A DNA stretch of 64,000 nucleotides from assembly GCF_015319355.1 (NCBI RefSeq), contig NZ_JADILU010000001.1, positions 496,001 through 560,000 on the forward strand, written 5' to 3'. Under the pieces are notes generated by a model. That model searched no databases and had not been told where the DNA came from. It saw only the letters and a list, made by a program, of their open reading frames with translations. This DNA comes from Psychroserpens luteus (GTDB taxonomy: Bacteria > Bacteroidota > Bacteroidia > Flavobacteriales > Flavobacteriaceae). The stretch's first letter is position 1. The number at the start of each line of letters is the position of its first letter. The translations under genes and the position numbers were made by a program. Shown here in pieces: positions 33,426 through 42,875 of this stretch.

Positions 33426-33893
33426 TTATGGTTTGTGAAATAATGGACTACCTGGATCGCAATCATTAGGACATGGCGTTGTGAAATCGTACACACCACT
33501 TCCTATTAAAGTGCCACCTAGTAAGTTTGTTGGAGCTACTTTACTATATTCTTCATTTGATTTTATGCGTCGATCTTCAACAATATCTTCATTAATATTG
33601 CCAACTTTTTTTGTTCCTACTATTAAAAGTTTCTCACCATAGCCATTAGTTTCAGAAGTGTCTTTGGGATCAATAGCAATATAAGCTCTCACTTTAGAAC
33701 CAAAAGGAGTAGCGCTAATAACGCCTGTTGTAGCATCTGTAGAAATAGTTAATCCCATTTCTTCAAAGCATATTAAAAGGTCATCTACAGGAATTAAAAA
33801 GGCTTTGCAATGCTTTGAGTTTTGTTTTTGCCATAGATCTGTCCATGTTTTTGCATTTTTAATTAGTACAGGTAAAGGTCTTGGATTTGACAT
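33426..33893 (-). CDS. Hypothetical protein
   Basis: A 155-residue protein without signal peptide or membrane segments. Polar, with KAFLIPVDDLLICFEEMGL, KVRAYIAIDPKD and a C-terminal cysteine pair (TPCPNDCDPGSP). I do not recognise a family. It ends 18 bases before the seven-helix gene on the same strand and could share its transcript. Confidence 0.65.
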   Translation of the reverse strand: MSNPRPLPVLIKNAKTWTDLWQKQNSKHCKAFLIPVDDLLICFEEMGLTISTDATTGVISATPFGSKVRAYIAIDPKDTSETNGYGEKLLIVGTKKVGNINEDIVEDRRIKSNEEYSKVAPTNLLGGTLIGSGVYDFTTPCPNDCDPGSPLFHKP

Positions 33894-34072
33894 GTCATAA
33901 AGTTTAATTGGTTAATAATCATTAAAGCTACTCAATTAGATTCAAAAAGAAGTTATCGTTTTAAAAAACGGGTATTTCTACGTGTTTTTAAGTTGAAGTG
34001 ATTTTGCGGTTAAATTTTGACAACATTTATTTGATATTTGGAGCCTATTAATCAATTTAAAATTAGACTATT

Positions 34073-34600
34073 ATGGAAATGTACATCGGACAAATTATCA
34101 TGTTTGGAGGGAATTTTGCACCAAGAAGTTGGGCGTTATGTAACGGACAATTATTGCCAATCTCTAGTTATCAAGCACTATTTTCAATTTTGGGAACAAC
34201 CTATGGAGGAGATGGTAGAACAACTTTTGGATTACCAGATTTACAAGGTAGAGTACCAGTACATGCTGGTGCTGGACCTGGATTGCCACCAGTAAGATTA
34301 GGGGCAAAAGGAGGGTCAGCTACGAATATATTAGTTGAAGGGCAACTACCAGCACACAAGCACGCTGCAGTTTTACAAGCAGTAAGTCCTATACCACGTG
34401 GAGTTACGCCTGGAACTAATCCAGCAGGTACTTATAATGCAGAGGGAGGAATATATGCAACAGGTGCAAATGCTCAAATGGCCCCAGATGCTATTTTAAT
34501 GGGAGATACAGGAGGCAATCAGCCTATTAATAATATGCAGCCTTACACAGCTGTAAATTACATTATTGCTTTAGAAGGATTATTTCCGCCAAGAAGTTAA
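34073..34600 (+). CDS. Phage tail-collar / microcystin-dependent-type protein
   Basis: A 175-residue protein. YIGQIIMFGGNFAPRSWALC, NGQLLPISSYQALFSILGT and TFGLPDLQGRVPVHAG are the tail-collar motif seen in phage tail fibres and in the MdpB microcystin-dependent proteins. No signal peptide and no other phage genes nearby, so this is probably a host gene of the widespread bacterial branch rather than a prophage relic. Function unknown. Confidence 0.87.
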   Translation: MEMYIGQIIMFGGNFAPRSWALCNGQLLPISSYQALFSILGTTYGGDGRTTFGLPDLQGRVPVHAGAGPGLPPVRLGAKGGSATNILVEGQLPAHKHAAVLQAVSPIPRGVTPGTNPAGTYNAEGGIYATGANAQMAPDAILMGDTGGNQPINNMQPYTAVNYIIALEGLFPPRS

Positions 34601-34613
34601 TATAACATAATAA

Positions 34614-34645
34614 AGTAGAGCGTACTTTAAGCTGTATGCTCTACT
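34614..34645 (+). terminator. Long hairpin after tail-collar gene, no T run
   Basis: AGTAGAGCGTAC (34614-34625) pairs over 12 positions with GTATGCTCTACT (34634-34645, one G-T pair), loop TTTAAGCT. A T run does not follow, so it may protect a 3' end rather than terminate. Confidence 0.45.
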
Positions 34646-34774
34646 AATATTAAGACATAACATTTTATTTTTTCTTCAGAAATCTAAAAACTCATATTGA
34701 TGTTCTATTTGTTGAATATCAATATTTTACAATATTGTCTTACAGCTTATGCTATTAATTAAACAATGAATATT

Positions 34775-37700
34775 ATGAAAAAAATTTACATTTTACTTTT
34801 ATTAATCTCCTCATTTTGCTCTGCGCAAAACATCAATTTTACAATTGATGATGCTGTGGATAATAACGTAACCATTACTGAAACTATAGTAAACGGTGGA
34901 GATATCTATGTATTAACAGTAGATCATCCTGGTAGTGAAACACTAGATGATTTGGGAGGAGGAGATTTGGTTTTTTATCTTGGTTCTGGTGGTTCAAATG
35001 TTACAGAACCCTATGTTTTAAGTATAACCAGAAATGGATTTCCAGCTAATTTTAGTTTAAACGGATTAGATTATGACACACTTGGAGCTGGTAGTATTTC
35101 AGTTGTTAATCAAGATGATCAAGTGATTTCTGCTAATACTGCGTATGCATTAGGAGCTGGAGCTATTACTATTACAAATGCAGTAAATGCTGTAGATATT
35201 TCTGCTTTTAAAATTTTACCTGGAGGTACTACTGAATTTAATAATTTCGGATTTCACAACATTAATGTTGATATGATACAAGCTTGTGTGCCACCAGCGG
35301 GAACAGCAGTTTTTGCAAGTCAAGATTGTGGTTCAGGAGATTTTTTCGTTAATGTTAATGTAACCGATTTAGGTGGAGGAAGTCCAGCAATTTTTGATGG
35401 TACAACAACAACACCTGTTGTTTCAACAGGAGTTGTCAACTTAGGTCCTTATCCAATAGGAACTCCCGTAAGTTTTACATTACAACATGGTAATGATATT
35501 TCTTGTGATGTAGTTTTAGGAACTGTTTCAGACACATGTCCACCACCTTGCATTTCACCAGCAGGTACAGCAACTTTAACCTCACAGGATTGTACTGCAG
35601 AAACTTTTCAAATCGATGTCAACGTAACAAGTTTAGGAAGTGGAAGTCCAGTGATTTTTGATGGTACAACATCTACTCCTGTAACCGCAACAGGTGTTAC
35701 AACTGTAGGTCCTTATCCAATAGGAACACCAATAGCAATCACATTACAACACGGTAATGATAACACATGTGATGTTGATTTGGGTATTGTAGGAGATACC
35801 TGTTCAGAACTAATTTTCACCATTGATACAGCAGTAGATAATGTTACTAATATTACAGAAACTCTTATAAAAGATGGAGATACCTATGTATTAACAGTAG
35901 ATCATTCAGGAAGTGAGACGTTAGATGATTTGGGAGGAGGAGATTTAGTTTTTTATCTTGGTTCTGGTGGTGCAAATACAACTGAGCCTTTTGTTCTAAC
36001 TATAACAAGAAATGGAAACCCAACTAATTTCACATTGAAAGGAATAGATTATGACACTTTTGAAGCAGGAAGTATTTCTATCTTAAATCAAGATGACAAT
36101 GAAATTTCTCCTAATACTTTATACCCATTAGGTTCAGGAGCAATTGCAATTACCAATGCATCAAATGCAGCAGATATTAGCGCTTTTAAAATAGTGCCAA
36201 CTGATTCAGATGATTTAAATGATTTTGGGTTTCATAATATTAAAGTTGATGTTCCTCAACCTTGTGTAGCACCAGCTGCAACAGTGGTTATTTCTAGTCA
36301 AGACTGTACTCAAGGAGAGTTCTTTGTAGAATTAGATGTTACAGATTTAGGAAGTGGTGGCAACCCAGTGCTTTTTGATGGAACAACATCATACTCAATT
36401 ACAGCTACAGGTCAAACAGATATAGGTCCATACCCAACAGGAACACCAGTTAACTTTACTTTACAGCATGGAGAAGATGTTGCGTGTGATGTTGATTTAG
36501 GTACTATAACAGATACGTGTCCTCCACCTTGTGAGTCTCCAGCAGGAACAGCTAATTTGGATACACCATTTCAAGATTGTGATACAGGAACTTTTTATGT
36601 TGCTATTAATATAACAGATTTAGGTAATGGTAGTCCAGTTCTTTTTGATGGATCAAACTCAATTCCTATTACAAGTGTAACTCAATTTGGAATTGGACCA
36701 TACCCAATAGGTACACCAGTGACATTTACATTACAACATGGTGGAGATCCTACATGTGATGTTGATTTAGGAACTATATACAACTTAGCTTGTAATGATG
36801 AATGCGCAGACGCTATTGCAATAAATTGCGGAGATACTGTAACAGGTTCAACTGTGAATGCTACAGATAGTGGGAACAATGCTTCTAATGACGTGTTTTA
36901 CTCATTTACAGATACGGTTTTACAAGATGTTACTTTATCTTTATGTAATTCAAATTTTGATACATTTATTAGAGTATATGATGATTGTCCGCAAACAAAC
37001 CAAATTGCAGGAAACGACGATTCTGCAAATTGTCCAGGAAATCAATCTGAGGTGACATTTACAGCTCAACCTAATGTTACATATTACATTATGATTGAAG
37101 GTAATACTTCAAATAATGGAGCCTATGAAATGAGTGTTGCTTGTATTCCAAATGTAGTAGCACCAGATAATGATTTATGTTTAAATGCAACACCTCTTCC
37201 TTTAGGTGTTACTTTAACAGGAGAGACGACTGCAGGAGCAACTGATGATTCTACAGGTAATGTAGATGATACTACTTGTGAGTCATTTAACTTTAAATCT
37301 GATGTTTGGTACACTTTCCAAGCACCAGTATCTGGACAAGCAACGGTTACAACTGTTATCACTGGAAATTCAGATCAGGCAAATGTTGCTGTGTATTCAT
37401 CTACAGATTGCACGCAATTAGATGTAGATAGTATTGGTTGTTCTAGTGGTAATGGAGGAGAAGTTCTAACAATAACAGGCTTAACACCAAATGCAATTTA
37501 TAGCGTTAGAGTATGGAGTGATGGTGTTGTATTTATACCCATTCAACCAGTAGATAGAAGAATTGAAGGTACATTTAATATCACAGTTACAGATGCTACA
37601 TTATCGACTTCGGAAATTGATAATTTCCAAGCTTTTAACTACTATCCAAACCCAGTTAAAAACGAGTTGACATTAGAAGCTCAACATACAATTGAAAATG

Positions 37701-37855
37701 TGCGTGTATTTAATTTACTAGGACAATTAGTAATTACAGAAACACCAAACGCTACAACAAAAAGTATAAATATGACACAGTTACAAGCTGGTGCTTATTT
37801 TGTTGAAGTAACAATTGGAAACTCTACTAAAACGATTAGAATAATTAGAGAATAA
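34775..37855 (+). CDS. Large T9SS-secreted protein with tandem duplicated modules
   Basis: A protein of 1026 residues from MKKIYILLLLISSFCSAQ (an ATG three codons upstream is also possible). After the signal peptide come two tandem copies of a 326-residue unit, each one ~110-residue domain (FTIDDAVDNN; DDLGGGDLVFYLGSGG) plus two ~95-residue domains (SQDC...FDGTT...GPYPIGTP...TLQHG). Two pre-peptidase C-terminal-like domains follow (about 670-780 and 790-940). The last 80 residues are a type A T9SS sorting domain (FNYYPNPVKNELTLEA). Secreted or surface-attached. No catalytic domain is seen; an adhesive role is inference. Confidence 0.88.
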   Translation: MKKIYILLLLISSFCSAQNINFTIDDAVDNNVTITETIVNGGDIYVLTVDHPGSETLDDLGGGDLVFYLGSGGSNVTEPYVLSITRNGFPANFSLNGLDYDTLGAGSISVVNQDDQVISANTAYALGAGAITITNAVNAVDISAFKILPGGTTEFNNFGFHNINVDMIQACVPPAGTAVFASQDCGSGDFFVNVNVTDLGGGSPAIFDGTTTTPVVSTGVVNLGPYPIGTPVSFTLQHGNDISCDVVLGTVSDTCPPPCISPAGTATLTSQDCTAETFQIDVNVTSLGSGSPVIFDGTTSTPVTATGVTTVGPYPIGTPIAITLQHGNDNTCDVDLGIVGDTCSELIFTIDTAVDNVTNITETLIKDGDTYVLTVDHSGSETLDDLGGGDLVFYLGSGGANTTEPFVLTITRNGNPTNFTLKGIDYDTFEAGSISILNQDDNEISPNTLYPLGSGAIAITNASNAADISAFKIVPTDSDDLNDFGFHNIKVDVPQPCVAPAATVVISSQDCTQGEFFVELDVTDLGSGGNPVLFDGTTSYSITATGQTDIGPYPTGTPVNFTLQHGEDVACDVDLGTITDTCPPPCESPAGTANLDTPFQDCDTGTFYVAINITDLGNGSPVLFDGSNSIPITSVTQFGIGPYPIGTPVTFTLQHGGDPTCDVDLGTIYNLACNDECADAIAINCGDTVTGSTVNATDSGNNASNDVFYSFTDTVLQDVTLSLCNSNFDTFIRVYDDCPQTNQIAGNDDSANCPGNQSEVTFTAQPNVTYYIMIEGNTSNNGAYEMSVACIPNVVAPDNDLCLNATPLPLGVTLTGETTAGATDDSTGNVDDTTCESFNFKSDVWYTFQAPVSGQATVTTVITGNSDQANVAVYSSTDCTQLDVDSIGCSSGNGGEVLTITGLTPNAIYSVRVWSDGVVFIPIQPVDRRIEGTFNITVTDATLSTSEIDNFQAFNYYPNPVKNELTLEAQHTIENVRVFNLLGQLVITETPNATTKSINMTQLQAGAYFVEVTIGNSTKTIRIIRE

Positions 37856-37877
37856 AACATAATTTAGTTCTTAATAG

Positions 37878-37911
37878 AAAAGGCAACCTTTAATAAGGTT
37901 GCCTTTTTATT
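37878..37911. terminator. Bidirectional terminator after T9SS cargo gene
   Basis: AAAAGGCAACCTT (37878-37890) and AAGGTTGCCTTTT (37895-37907) form a perfect 13-base stem with a four-base loop and T run. Confidence 0.9.
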
Positions 37912-37928
37912 TTAAATTTTGATTTGAA

Positions 37929-38399
37929 TTAAATCTTAATTTGCCTATCAATTTGTTGATTCAATGAGATAAAAGTTTCTGTTCTCGATACACCAGTTAT
38001 AGATTGAATATCTCTATTTAAAACATGCATTAAATGCTCATTGTCTTTACATAATATTTTACAAAAAATACTCCAGTTACCTGTGGTATAATGACATTCT
38101 AAAACTTCAGGTATTTTTTGTAATTGCTTTACAGCTTCAGGATTACTAATGGCTTTATCCAAATAAATTCCAATAAAAGCCATCGTTGTATAGCCTAAAA
38201 CTTTTGGGTTGATGACAAATTTAGAACCTGAGATTAATCCAGATTTTTCTAATTTACGAAGTCGTTGATGAATAGCTGCTCCAGAAATCCCTACACCTCT
38301 AGCAATTTCTAAAATAGGTGTTCTTGCATCTTCCATTAAAGCTCTAAGAATCTTTTTATCAATTCCGTCTATTTGTATGTTTTGATTAACTATTTTCAT
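37929..38399 (-). CDS. Lrp/AsnC family transcriptional regulator
   Basis: A 156-residue regulator. The HTH (IDKKILRALMEDARTPILEI, GISGAAIHQRLRKLEKSGLI) precedes an amino-acid-binding RAM domain (ISNPEAVKQLQKIPEVLECH). It lies 43 bases below the saccharopine dehydrogenase-like gene on the same strand, which suggests regulation of lysine or related amino-acid metabolism. Confidence 0.93.
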   Translation of the reverse strand: MKIVNQNIQIDGIDKKILRALMEDARTPILEIARGVGISGAAIHQRLRKLEKSGLISGSKFVINPKVLGYTTMAFIGIYLDKAISNPEAVKQLQKIPEVLECHYTTGNWSIFCKILCKDNEHLMHVLNRDIQSITGVSRTETFISLNQQIDRQIKI

Positions 38400-38442
38400 T
38401 TGAATAGATGAGTTTTGAACTTAGCATATTTCCGAAGAAAAA

Positions 38443-39807
38443 CTATATGTTTAAAGGATTATAACCTAAATAGGGTACTTCTTTTTCTGTAAACTGAATC
38501 CCAAAGTCTTCAAGCTCTTTTAAAATAGGTTCGTAAACTTCTTTTTTAATAGGGATTTGAACACCAGGCGTTGTGATTTTTTCATTTAAAATAGCCATCG
38601 TTGCAATAGCGACAGGTAATCCAACGGTTTTAGCCATTGCTGTATAAGTTTGATCTTCGCCAATAGTCACCATCGTAGAATCTATTTGGTGCATCTTACC
38701 ATTGAGTTCATAGCCAAATTTATGATACATAACTATCATATCTTTATCGTGTTCTTCTAGTGTCCAACTGTCCATTAATATCTTCTGAAGAATTTGAGCT
38801 GGTGTAGCATTTTTAAGCTCGACCATTTTAGTTTTATTAAAGATATCTACCTCTTCTAATTTGTCCCAAACAATATCATCTTGGTCTATTTTTAAAGCGT
38901 GTCTAAATTTTAATTCTACTGAGTCTGTAGGACTATAAGGGAGAAACGAATTTACAAAATCGCGATAGCTCATGTTTTCGCTATCATCTATTGTATAGCT
39001 ATCATCTGTCATACCTAATTGTACAAACATGTTCCAAGCGCGACTAAAGCCAACACGACGAATGGTACCTCGATATAACGTTTTAATTGAGTCTAAACCA
39101 TACACAGATTGGTATTTTAGTGAATCTCTATTGGCATAGGCTTCAAAACGACCATAACCATCAATTTCTAAAAATTCTGTTCGTCTAAATAATCTATTAT
39201 AAGGAATGTATTTATATGCGTTTTCTTGAAGAAATTTTGCAGCACTTCCTTGACCAGCAACAACAACATTTCTTGGATTCCATGTGAATTTGTAATTCCA
39301 TAGGTTGTTATCACTTTCTGGAGCTACAAGTCCACCAGTAAATGATTCAAATAGCACTATTTTCCCGCCTTTTTCACGAATGTGATCAATAACTTTCATG
39401 GCACTCATATGATCAATACCTGGATCTACACCAATCTCGTTCATAAATACTAGGCCTTTGTCTGTCACTATCTTATTGAGTTTTTGCATCTCTTCACTTA
39501 TGTATGATGCTGTGACCATGTTTTTACCAAGCGCAACACAATCTTTTGCAACTTCAAGATGAAATCTCGCAGGAAGCATTGAAACCACAATATCTGCATT
39601 TTCAATGGCTGCTTTTCTAGATGATTTATCAAATACGTCTAAAGTGATGGCATTTGCATTTTCGTGATCTCCAATGAGCTTTCTAGCATTTCCAATATTA
39701 ATGTCTCCAACAATGATATGGAGTTCTTCTTCTTTAGATTTTTCTAATAAATATTTTATGAGGTAAGAGGTTGATTTTCCTGAACCAATGACTAAAATCT
39801 TTCGCAT
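38443..39807 (-). CDS. Saccharopine dehydrogenase family protein
   Basis: A 454-residue protein. N-terminal Rossmann fold (ILVIGSGKSTSYLIKYLLEK), AGKDCVALGKN-like strand with MVTASYISEEM, and NEIGVDPGIDHMSAMK, which is typical of LYS9-like saccharopine dehydrogenase (glutamate-forming) with the family's C-terminal domain. It would interconvert saccharopine with glutamate and aminoadipate semialdehyde, in lysine breakdown. Direction and substrate are not proved by sequence. Cotranscribed with Lrp. Confidence 0.88.
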   Translation of the reverse strand: MRKILVIGSGKSTSYLIKYLLEKSKEEELHIIVGDINIGNARKLIGDHENANAITLDVFDKSSRKAAIENADIVVSMLPARFHLEVAKDCVALGKNMVTASYISEEMQKLNKIVTDKGLVFMNEIGVDPGIDHMSAMKVIDHIREKGGKIVLFESFTGGLVAPESDNNLWNYKFTWNPRNVVVAGQGSAAKFLQENAYKYIPYNRLFRRTEFLEIDGYGRFEAYANRDSLKYQSVYGLDSIKTLYRGTIRRVGFSRAWNMFVQLGMTDDSYTIDDSENMSYRDFVNSFLPYSPTDSVELKFRHALKIDQDDIVWDKLEEVDIFNKTKMVELKNATPAQILQKILMDSWTLEEHDKDMIVMYHKFGYELNGKMHQIDSTMVTIGEDQTYTAMAKTVGLPVAIATMAILNEKITTPGVQIPIKKEVYEPILKELEDFGIQFTEKEVPYLGYNPLNI

Positions 39808-39961
39808 AATGGGAATAGTTGAGTAATTTTGTTGTTTAAAATTCTTTGAAGTTTAAGAGAAAGTTTTAGTATTAAATTTAATATTTCAAAAAATTTCAAA
39901 GAAATATGAGTACGAATTTACTAAATACAATGGGTTATAAAAACCTAAATCTAATTTATAT

Positions 39962-40357
39962 ATGAACAAAAAAATTCTTGTTTTAGGAGGTCTTTTAGGT
40001 TTAATTGCTATTATACTTGGGGCTTTTGGTGCACATGGATTAAAATCTTTAATAACTTTAGAAGCTATTCAAACTTTTGAAACAGGAGTGCGCTATCAAA
40101 TGTATCATGCGCTGTTTTTATTGTTTATTGGAAGTTTTTTGTCAATTTCGGAGAAAACTAAACGAGCAATTTTCTATTTAGTTTTGATTGGTGTGTTGTG
40201 CTTTTCTGGTTCTATATATGGATTAGCAACAAATGATCTTACTAGTTTTGATTTTAAAGTCATTGGCTTTTTAACACCTATTGGAGGATTATTATTAATT
40301 ATTGCTTGGCTAATAATGTTGATAAACTTTTTAAAAATAGATAGTGATAAATCCTGA
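39962..40357 (+). CDS. DUF423 family membrane protein
   Basis: A 131-residue protein with four transmembrane helices. GLIAIILGAFGAHGLKSLI and FETGVRYQMYHALFLL are the DUF423 (YgdD-like) signature. Function unknown. It lies 60 bases before pckA on the same strand, but pckA has its own -7 box. Confidence 0.9.
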   Translation: MNKKILVLGGLLGLIAIILGAFGAHGLKSLITLEAIQTFETGVRYQMYHALFLLFIGSFLSISEKTKRAIFYLVLIGVLCFSGSIYGLATNDLTSFDFKVIGFLTPIGGLLLIIAWLIMLINFLKIDSDKS

Positions 40358-40385
40358 AATTAGCAGACTACTTTAAAATATTGTT

Positions 40386-40393
40386 TAGTTTTG
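40386..40393 (+). promoter_or_regulatory. Putative -7 box (TAGTTTTG) for pckA
   Basis: An exact TAnnTTTG match 25 bases before the pckA ATG; no good -33 box. Confidence 0.45.
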
Positions 40394-40417
40394 CAGTCTA
40401 AACAACTTAAATAAATT

Positions 40418-42034
40418 ATGGTAAACCATACAAAAATTACGAAAACGATTGCGTTAGAAACTTACGGTATTAAAAATGCTAAGGTTAATTATCAATTATC
40501 TCCAAGTGAACTCCATGAATTGACCATTGAAAAAGGGCAAGGAGTTGAGTCATCATCAGGTGCTTTGGCAGTTAATACAGGTGAATTCACAGGTCGTTCT
40601 CCACAAGATAGATTTATTGTTAAAGATGACATAACAAAAGATCGCGTTTGGTGGGGAAATATCAATATTCCTTTTGATGCTGATAAATTTCAAAAACTTT
40701 ATGACAAGGTTACAGATTATCTTTCTAATAAAGAGGTGTTTGTAAGAGATAGCTATGCTTGTGCAGATGATAATTACAGATTGAATATTCGTGTTATAAA
40801 CGAGTATCCTTGGAGTAATATGTTTGCATATAATATGTTTTTACGTCCTACGGAAGAAGAATTAAAAGATTTTAATCCAGAGTGGACCATCGTCAATGCT
40901 CCAGGATTTATGGCAGATCCCGAAGTTGATGGCACACGACAACATAATTTTGCGATTTTAGACTTTACTCGTAAAATTGCTTTAATTGGAGGAACAGGTT
41001 ATACAGGAGAAATCAAAAAAGGTATTTTTTCTGCACTTAACTTTATTCTACCAGTATTTAAGAATACATTACCAATGCATTGTAGTGCAAATGTTGGAGA
41101 AGATGGAGATACTGCCATCTTTTTTGGTTTATCTGGTACAGGTAAAACAACACTATCTACAGATCCAAATCGTAGTTTGATTGGTGACGATGAGCATGGT
41201 TGGACAAAAGAAAATACAGTGTTTAATTTTGAAGGTGGTTGTTATGCAAAAGTGATAAATTTATCACAAGAACAAGAGCCAGAGATTTTTGCTGCTATTA
41301 AAAAAGGAGCTATTCTTGAAAATGTTATTTTGGATGATAATGGAGATGTACAATTTGATGATACATCTATCACACAAAACACAAGGGTAAGTTATCCTAT
41401 CTATCATATAGAAAATATTAGAAAACCATCTATTGGTGAAAACCCTAAAAATATTTTCTTTTTAACAGCAGATGCTTTTGGTGTATTACCTCCAATTTCA
41501 AAATTAACACCAAATCAGGCTGCATATCATTTTATTTCTGGATATACTGCTAAGGTAGCAGGAACAGAAGCAGGTGTTGTAGAACCGGTTCCAAGTTTTT
41601 CTGCTTGTTTTGGAGCGCCATTTATGCCATTACATCCAGCAAAGTATGCAGAGATGTTAAGTAAAAAGATGAAAGAATCTGGAGTTAACGTTTGGTTAGT
41701 TAATACTGGTTGGACAGGAGGTCCTTATGGTGTAGGTACACGTATGAAACTTAAATATACAAGAGCAATGATTAATGCAGTGCTTAATGGAGATTTAGGA
41801 GCTTATACTTATGAAGATTATCATATCCATTCTGTATTTGGAGTAGCTCAACCAAGATCTTGTCCTGGTGTACCAAAAGAAGTATTAAGTCCAAGAACAA
41901 CTTGGAATGATGATGCAGCTTACTATAAAACAGCGTTTAAATTATCAAATGCGTTTAGAGAGAATTTCAAGAAATTTCAACATGATACTAATGAAGATAT
42001 ACGTCGAGGAGGTCCTCAGCGTTATGCTCATTAA
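40418..42034 (+). CDS. pckA: Phosphoenolpyruvate carboxykinase (ATP)
   Basis: A 538-residue ATP-type PEPCK. GEFTGRSPQDRFIV binds oxaloacetate; FFGLSGTGKTTLS is the kinase-1a P-loop; the adjacent LIGDDEHGW supplies the metal-binding Asp. Converts oxaloacetate and ATP to PEP, CO2 and ADP, the entry to gluconeogenesis. Monocistronic with a strong terminator. Confidence 0.97.
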   Translation: MVNHTKITKTIALETYGIKNAKVNYQLSPSELHELTIEKGQGVESSSGALAVNTGEFTGRSPQDRFIVKDDITKDRVWWGNINIPFDADKFQKLYDKVTDYLSNKEVFVRDSYACADDNYRLNIRVINEYPWSNMFAYNMFLRPTEEELKDFNPEWTIVNAPGFMADPEVDGTRQHNFAILDFTRKIALIGGTGYTGEIKKGIFSALNFILPVFKNTLPMHCSANVGEDGDTAIFFGLSGTGKTTLSTDPNRSLIGDDEHGWTKENTVFNFEGGCYAKVINLSQEQEPEIFAAIKKGAILENVILDDNGDVQFDDTSITQNTRVSYPIYHIENIRKPSIGENPKNIFFLTADAFGVLPPISKLTPNQAAYHFISGYTAKVAGTEAGVVEPVPSFSACFGAPFMPLHPAKYAEMLSKKMKESGVNVWLVNTGWTGGPYGVGTRMKLKYTRAMINAVLNGDLGAYTYEDYHIHSVFGVAQPRSCPGVPKEVLSPRTTWNDDAAYYKTAFKLSNAFRENFKKFQHDTNEDIRRGGPQRYAH

Positions 42035-42054
42035 AGAGTCAATTTAATAGAATG

Positions 42055-42088
42055 AAAAAAGCGATTTCAAATTTGAAATCGCTTTTTT
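42055..42088. terminator. Bidirectional terminator after pckA
   Basis: A perfect stem AAAAAAGCGATTTCAA with TTGAAATCGCTTTTTT, spanning 42055-42088, between the convergent pckA and hemD genes. Confidence 0.92.
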
Positions 42089-42107
42089 TATTTATGATTA
42101 GTTTGTT

Positions 42108-42866
42108 TTATTTACCTTTATTGACAAGATCAATATATTTTTTCAATGCCATTGTCATTGATGGTGTCTCAGGAGTAGGAGCAGATATGTCAACTCTTAA
42201 ACCATGAGATTCAACAGCTTTTATCGTCGTGTTTCCAAAAACAGCTATTTTAGTGTCGTTTTGTTTAAACTCTGGGAAGTTATGAAATAGAGATTCAATT
42301 CCAGACGGACTAAAGAATACTAAGATATCATAATACACATTAGCAAGATCTGATAAATCACTAATTACAGTTTTGTAAAATACAGACTGTTTCCATTTAA
42401 CTCCTAATTCATTTAAGATTTCAGGAACCTCAGGTTTTAGTTTATCTGTAGTTGGTAATAAAAAAGATTCATCCTTGTATTTTTTAATTAAAGGAGATAA
42501 GTCTGAAAATGTACGTTTACCAACATAAATTTTACGCTTTCTGTAAACTACATATTTTTGAAGATAATAAGCTACAGCTTCAGACTGACAAAAATATTTC
42601 ATTGAGTCTGGCACCTTAAAACGCATTTCATCTGCAACTCTAAAGAAGTGGTCAACAGAATTTCTACTCGTAAGAATGATTGCTGTATAGTTTGCTAAAT
42701 CAACTTTTTGTTGTCTTATGTCTTTAGCTTCCACACCTTCAACGTGAATAAATGGTCTGAAATCAATTTTGACCTTTTGTCTTTCTTGAAGATCAAAGTA
42801 AGGCGAATTTTCTATCTTAGGCTCTGGTTGAGATACTAAAATTGTTTTCACTTTCGTCATATTCAT
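42108..42866 (-). CDS. hemD: Uroporphyrinogen-III synthase
   Basis: A 252-residue protein of the Bacteroidota HemD type. KTILVSQPEPKIENSPYFDL, the ILTSRNSVDHFF segment and VFFSPSGIESLF match the two lobes of the enzyme, which cyclises and inverts ring D of hydroxymethylbilane in heme synthesis. It is nine bases below DUF4271, a constant pairing in flavobacteria. Sequence conservation in this family is low, so confidence rests partly on context. Confidence 0.9.
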   Translation of the reverse strand: MNMTKVKTILVSQPEPKIENSPYFDLQERQKVKIDFRPFIHVEGVEAKDIRQQKVDLANYTAIILTSRNSVDHFFRVADEMRFKVPDSMKYFCQSEAVAYYLQKYVVYRKRKIYVGKRTFSDLSPLIKKYKDESFLLPTTDKLKPEVPEILNELGVKWKQSVFYKTVISDLSDLANVYYDILVFFSPSGIESLFHNFPEFKQNDTKIAVFGNTTIKAVESHGLRVDISAPTPETPSMTMALKKYIDLVNKGK

Positions 42867-42875
42867 TAAAGTGTT

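Noticed and set aside
34073-34600. Prophage remnant
   Set aside because: Only the tail-collar gene is present; no integrase, capsid, terminase or other tail genes, and no attachment-site repeats are visible.
34829-36810. Regular repetition that could suggest a CRISPR array or satellite
   Set aside because: Repeats are long protein modules in one frame with a signal peptide and sorting tail, without short identical repeats and spacers.
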